A stretch of DNA of 7,422 nucleotides from Thermoleophilia bacterium (GTDB lineage: Bacteria > Actinomycetota > Thermoleophilia > Miltoncostaeales > Miltoncostaeaceae), in contig JAEMRL010000056.1 of the NCBI GenBank assembly GCA_016463385.1, positions 2,639 through 10,060 of the forward strand, given 5' to 3'. Position 1 is the stretch's first letter, and each line of letters opens with the position of its first letter. Below are positions 5,084 through 7,422 of the stretch, piece by piece. Position numbers and translations under genes: made by a program. The notes under the pieces were generated by a model. That model was not told where the DNA came from, made no database searches, and saw only the letters and a program-made list of their open reading frames with translations.

Positions 5084-5812
5084 TCAGCGGCGGATCGTGT
5101 CGATCTCCTCGGGGGTCAACCGCCCCTCGACGACATCGCGGGCGACCTCGGACAGGCGCCTCTGCCCGTTGCGGGAGAAGCGGCGGAGCCGGCTGAACGC
5201 CTCGTCGACCCCGCAGGTGAGACGCTCGGCGATGACGCCCTTCGCCTGCTCGATCGCGATCCGGCTGTTGAGCGCGTGCTCGAGCTGCTCGTTGAGCTCG
5301 TGCGACACGGTGATCGCCCGGTTCTGGAGCAGGGCGATCGTGGCGACGTCGGCAAGGGCCTGCGCGGTGGCCATGTCCGCGCGGCCCGGCATCACCGGCT
5401 CGGTGCGGAAGAGGTTGAGCGCCCCGAGCACCTGGCCGCGAAGGCGCAGCGGGAACGCCGAGACGGCGTGGAAGCCCGCGGCGACCGCGACGGGTGCGAA
5501 CCGCGGCCACCGCTCGCTCTCGTCGGTGAGGTCGACCGCGTTGACGGGGACGCCCGAGCGGAAGCAATCGCAGCACGGGCCCTCGTCGCTCTGCACCTGG
5601 AAGAGCTCGACCATCTCGGTCGCCTCGCTCGTCGCGGCCATCAGCCGCAGCGCGCCGCTGCCGTCGGAGAGCAGGAGGCCGGCCGCGGAGACGTCGAGCA
5701 GCTCGACGCAGCGTTCGGTGAGCAGCACCATCAGCTCGACCACGTCGAAGTCGTCGACGAGGCTGTCGGCCAGCTCGACGAAGGTGGAGCCCAGTCGTTG
5801 ATCTCGGGTCAG
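5084..5812 (-). CDS. GAF-ANTAR signal-responsive RNA-binding antiterminator, probable CTG start
   Basis: With a start at CTG 5812 the protein has 242 residues and begins TRDQRLGSTFVELADSLVDD, the usual opening of this actinobacterial family. The GAF domain spans about 10-165, with DEGPCCDCFRSG at 77-88, WPRFAPVAVAAGF near 102-114, PLRLRGQVLGALNLF (121-135) and QALADVATIALLQ (151-163). The ANTAR domain spans about 175-232, with LNSRIAIEQAKGVIAERL (181-198), DEAFSRLRRF and a closing SEVARDVVEG. ANTAR domains bind paired RNA hairpins and prevent transcription termination; the GAF domain would supply the signal. C80, C81 and C83 form an unusual cluster. The CTG is preceded by GGAAGGAAGG on the minus strand with seven bases between. 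The nearest alternative, ATG 5932, would add 40 residues that do not resemble the family and would overlap the previous gene by 44 bases. Confidence 0.9.
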   Translation of the reverse strand: MTRDQRLGSTFVELADSLVDDFDVVELMVLLTERCVELLDVSAAGLLLSDGSGALRLMAATSEATEMVELFQVQSDEGPCCDCFRSGVPVNAVDLTDESERWPRFAPVAVAAGFHAVSAFPLRLRGQVLGALNLFRTEPVMPGRADMATAQALADVATIALLQNRAITVSHELNEQLEHALNSRIAIEQAKGVIAERLTCGVDEAFSRLRRFSRNGQRRLSEVARDVVEGRLTPEEIDTIRR

Positions 5813-5844
5813 CGCAGGACCTTCCTTCCGGGGAGGACGATCAT
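5809..5844 (-). CDS. Possible 11-codon mini-ORF overlapping the CTG start
   Basis: ATG 5844 opens a frame encoding MIVLPGRKVLR and ends at TGA 5809-5811. That TGA overlaps the presumed CTG start of the second GAF-ANTAR gene as CTGA. The arrangement would let ribosomes terminate and restart at the CTG. The mini-ORF itself has no clear Shine-Dalgarno sequence, so it could be chance. It could also be the original N-terminus, separated from the rest by a frameshift. Confidence 0.25.
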   Translation of the reverse strand: MIVLPGRKVLR

Positions 5845-5888
5845 CGGACGGGGTGCCGACGGTATGCGGTGGGTGGGCGCGCGTCCAC

Positions 5889-6590
5889 TCAACCCAGCCG
5901 CAGTCGTCGGGCCACGACGTCGGCTGCGACATCACCGAGCTCACGGCCGGCGGCGAATGCGTGAGCGCGGAGCCGGACGAGCGCCTCACCGACGCCGACC
6001 CCCAGCTGGACGCTGACCATGCCCGACGCCTGGTGGACGACCGCGCGGTGGCCGACGAGCGGCTCGAGTGCCGGGCCGAGGGTCCCCGGCGCCGCCTGCG
6101 CCTGAATCGCCAGCACGACGTGAGCCACGACATCGGCCATCAACCGCGCGTCGACGTGCTGCTCGTCGGACAGGTCGCCCGCGCGGGAGCGGTAGAACGT
6201 GAGCGCGCCGAGGCGGACGGCGCCGATGCGCACGGGGAGGGCGAAGACCGCCGCCGCCCCGGCGGCCAGGGCGGCCGGGGCGAAGGCGACCCAGCGAGCC
6301 CTGCGCGGCGCGGCCAGATCCGGCTCGCCCACCGGGCGGCCGCTCTCGCAGGCATCCGCGCAGGGGCCCTCTCCGAGGGTCGCCTGGAGTTCCTCGATGC
6401 GCGCGGCGACGGCGTCGGAGGAGGCCAGGGCCGTCGGGATGCCCCCCGCCGTCAGGACGATGCTCGCGCCGGCGACCGGGAGCGCCGCCACGCAGGCGTC
6501 GCAGATCGCGCGCGCCGGATCGCTCGCGTCCGCCGCGGAGACGACGGCGGCGATCCGCTGGAGGCGTTCGCGGTCGCGCTGGGCGGTCAT
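5889..6590 (-). CDS. Second, divergent GAF-ANTAR regulator
   Basis: A 233-residue regulator of the same architecture as its neighbour but a different subfamily. The GAF domain spans about 10-168: CDACVAALPVAGASIVL (30-46), ALASSDAVAARIEELQATLG (54-73), EGPCADACESGRPV (74-87, with C77 and C81), DLAAPRRARW (91-100) and FALPVRIGAVRLGALTFYR. The ANTAR domain spans about 180-229, with VVHQASGMVSVQLGV (184-198), GEALVRLRAHAF, and ELGDVAADVVARRL near the end. HQASGM replaces the EQAKG of the classical ANTAR motif, as I recall for this subfamily. Role: signal-dependent antitermination through RNA binding, inferred from the family. Its own ATG has no good Shine-Dalgarno sequence, but it overlaps the stop of a 21-codon leader ORF by ATGA, so translation is probably coupled. 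The second GAF-ANTAR gene follows after 76 bases. Confidence 0.9.
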   Translation of the reverse strand: MTAQRDRERLQRIAAVVSAADASDPARAICDACVAALPVAGASIVLTAGGIPTALASSDAVAARIEELQATLGEGPCADACESGRPVGEPDLAAPRRARWVAFAPAALAAGAAAVFALPVRIGAVRLGALTFYRSRAGDLSDEQHVDARLMADVVAHVVLAIQAQAAPGTLGPALEPLVGHRAVVHQASGMVSVQLGVGVGEALVRLRAHAFAAGRELGDVAADVVARRLRLG

Positions 6591-6652
6591 CGCCGGGCCG
6601 CGACGACAGGCGGGCGGCGCGTCGCGAAACCCCTGCGTGGAAACCGACTCAT
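6587..6652 (-). CDS. Arg-rich 21-residue leader peptide coupled to the GAF-ANTAR gene
   Basis: ATG 6652 is preceded on the minus strand by GGAGG with six bases between, a far better ribosome site than that of the following gene. The frame encodes 21 residues beginning MSRFPRRGFATRR and ending VVAARR, with seven arginines, including one AGG and one CGA codon. The TGA at 6589-6587 overlaps the GAF-ANTAR ATG (6590-6588) as ATGA. This is the usual geometry of translational coupling. The peptide may act as a cis regulatory leader that senses translation speed or Arg supply, or simply deliver ribosomes to the downstream gene. Being Arg-rich is common for random GC-rich frames, so composition alone proves nothing; the Shine-Dalgarno match and the overlap are the evidence. 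Confidence 0.5.
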   Translation of the reverse strand: MSRFPRRGFATRRPPVVAARR

Positions 6653-6709
6653 GCCGCGCCTCCGACGATGGGAGAGCACCGCCGGGGTCTCGGGCAGCGG
6701 GCAGACGCC

Positions 6710-6726
6710 CTGACGAACGACGTCAG
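6710..6726. promoter_or_regulatory. Inverted repeat CTGACG-N5-CGTCAG, candidate operator
   Basis: CTGACGAACGACGTCAG is a perfect 6-bp inverted repeat with a five-base centre. It overlaps the edge of the -10 element of the minus-strand promoter candidate and covers the expected transcription start, the position of a repressor site. The divergently encoded winged-helix-like protein (6872-7291) is a natural candidate to bind it; this is inference. Confidence 0.45.
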
Positions 6727-6752
6727 TATCAAGGCTGGGTGCGCAAATGCAA
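6725..6752 (-). promoter_or_regulatory. Candidate promoter of the GAF-ANTAR/leader-peptide operon
   Basis: On the minus strand TTGCAT (6752-6747) and GATACT (6730-6725) are separated by 16 bases and resemble -35 and -10 elements of a housekeeping promoter. They lie in one of the least GC-rich patches of the window. Transcription would begin near 6718, leaving a leader of about 66 bases before the leader-peptide ATG. Confidence 0.4.
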
Positions 6753-6836
6753 CGGCGAACGTGCCGCGCGGTGCTACCGTCGCGTCTGAGTCGCCCGACC
6801 CCGGTCGCGGCGGCCACGCTGCCCCGGACCCCGGTG

Positions 6837-6853
6837 GCGTCCTGCGAGGACGC
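6837..6853 (+). other. Stem-loop in the leader of the winged-helix-like gene
   Basis: GCGTCC, loop TGCGA, GGACGC forms a perfect 6-bp hairpin ending 18 bases before the ATG at 6872 and just upstream of its GGGGTGA ribosome site. It could tune translation or be a protein-binding site. Nothing else conserved is recognised between 6753 and 6836. Confidence 0.35.
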
Positions 6854-6871
6854 GAGTGACGGGGTGACGAC

Positions 6872-7291
6872 ATGGATGCAGCCGCAGACGACCGCGGTAC
6901 CACGGCGGGCCGGCGGATCGACGCGCTGAGTGAGGACGCGCGGATCATCCTGCGGATGATCGGCAGGCGCCCGGACCTGAACGGTGCCTTCGCGACGGCC
7001 GACGTGCTCCACATCCACCCGTACCACCCGGAGATCGTGCTGGAGGGCGGCGGCGCCGGGCCCGGCCACGAGCCACCCGGATCGGCGTGTTCCCCGATGA
7101 GCGAATCGCAGGTCCGGGACGGGCTCGACGAGCTCTGCGGGCGCCAGGGTTGGCTGGGGACCTTCCGCCCCGGCGCCTACATCTTCCGCGCGCTCAATCC
7201 CGACCTGCCCGAGGACGCCTGCAATCCCGACCGGCACGGCGGCCGGATCGCAATCGGCGGCGACCCGCACGCGCTCGTCGCGAGCGCCTGA
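6872..7291 (+). CDS. Unrecognised 139-residue protein with winged-helix-like pattern
   Basis: I do not recognise a named family. Residues 19-31 (LSEDARIILRMIG), a variable middle, residues 76-90 (MSESQVRDGLDELCG) and 91-107 (RQGWLGTFRPGAYIFRA) follow the helix-helix-helix-wing order of winged-helix DNA-binding domains: an opening helix, a recognition-type helix with alternating hydrophobics, then a beta hairpin. A His-rich stretch HIHPYHPE (47-54) in the insert could bind metal. C73, C89 and C117 are scattered. There is no signal peptide or membrane segment, so it is cytoplasmic. The start is supported by GGGGTGA four bases upstream of ATG 6872. The gene diverges from the GAF-ANTAR operon across about 280 bases holding a promoter and operator candidate, and its stop overlaps the next start. 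A transcription regulator is my inference; an enzyme accessory protein is not excluded. Confidence 0.65.
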   Translation: MDAAADDRGTTAGRRIDALSEDARIILRMIGRRPDLNGAFATADVLHIHPYHPEIVLEGGGAGPGHEPPGSACSPMSESQVRDGLDELCGRQGWLGTFRPGAYIFRALNPDLPEDACNPDRHGGRIAIGGDPHALVASA

Positions 7292-7422
7292 TGGCGCTGC
7301 TCGAGGTGGCGGCACCACGGACGCGACCCCGCCCCCCGATCGCCCGGGCCCCGTCGCGGGTCAGGCGAGAGTCCCTCGATCTGGCCGCGACGCTCTCCCT
7401 CCTCGACGACCACGCTGCGGCC
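7291..7422 (+). CDS. Start of an unknown gene overlapping the previous stop (cut by window edge)
   Basis: ATG 7291 overlaps the preceding stop as TGATG, and the frame stays open for 44 codons to the end of the window. The visible residues begin MALLEVAAPRTRPRPP, continue with an Arg/Pro-rich stretch, and then become more regular as ESLDLAATLSLLDDHAAA, which could be the first helix of a domain. There is no Shine-Dalgarno sequence of its own, so translation would be coupled to the winged-helix-like gene. No family can be assigned from this fragment. Confidence 0.55.
   Translation, partial: MALLEVAAPRTRPRPPIARAPSRVRRESLDLAATLSLLDDHAAA

Noticed and set aside
6668..6929. Two short plus-strand ORFs (63 and 60 codons) in the divergent control region
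   Set aside because: Neither has a ribosome binding site or a recognisable pattern, and both run across the promoter, operator and hairpin candidates.
6587..7318. A 243-codon minus-strand ORF whose end coincides with the leader peptide
   Set aside because: The upstream part is antisense to the winged-helix-like gene and has no domain. Only the last 21 codons, behind a strong ribosome site, are credible as a translated unit.

Overview
This is a high-GC chromosomal segment, most likely from an actinobacterium. A member of the Thermoleophilia/Solirubrobacterales is my best guess. The guess rests on the base composition and on the gene families present: two GAF-ANTAR regulators, a GGDEF protein with an Asp/Gln/Ala-rich heptad repeat at its N-terminus, a DUF5996 protein and a META-domain lipoprotein. 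No rRNA, tRNA, CRISPR array, insertion sequence or phage gene is visible.

Layout from left to right. Positions 1-1675 are read on the minus strand: a truncated secreted protein with Ig-like domains (1-685), and upstream of it a DUF5996 protein (740-1675). Positions 1807-3853 are read on the plus strand: a small cupin (1807-2133), a small secreted cysteine-containing protein whose signal peptide only appears if translation begins at a CTG (2244-2654), a 92-residue protein resembling sigma-70 region 4 (2712-2990), and a two-META-domain lipoprotein (3035-3853). The lipoprotein gene converges on the next block through a hairpin that contains both stop codons.

Positions 3876-6652 are read on the minus strand and form a signalling block. 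In transcription order it holds a 21-residue Arg-rich leader peptide (6652-6587) joined by an ATGA overlap to a first GAF-ANTAR protein (6590-5889), a second GAF-ANTAR protein apparently starting at CTG (5812-5084), and a GGDEF diguanylate cyclase (4976-3876). Tandem hairpins lie between the second ANTAR gene and the GGDEF gene. A divergent control region (6591-6871) carries a candidate minus-strand promoter overlapped by a 6-5-6 inverted repeat. Beyond it, on the plus strand, lie a winged-helix-like small protein (6872-7291) and an ORF overlapping it at TGATG that runs off the window.

The coherent theme is signal transduction. Two different sensor/RNA-binding antiterminators sit beside a c-di-GMP synthase, next to a probable DNA-binding regulator and several envelope proteins. 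The least expected observations are the Arg-rich leader peptide, two genes whose best start is CTG, the orphan sigma-region-4-like protein, and two identical GTCCG-NN-CGGAC inverted repeats upstream of the two exported-protein genes.
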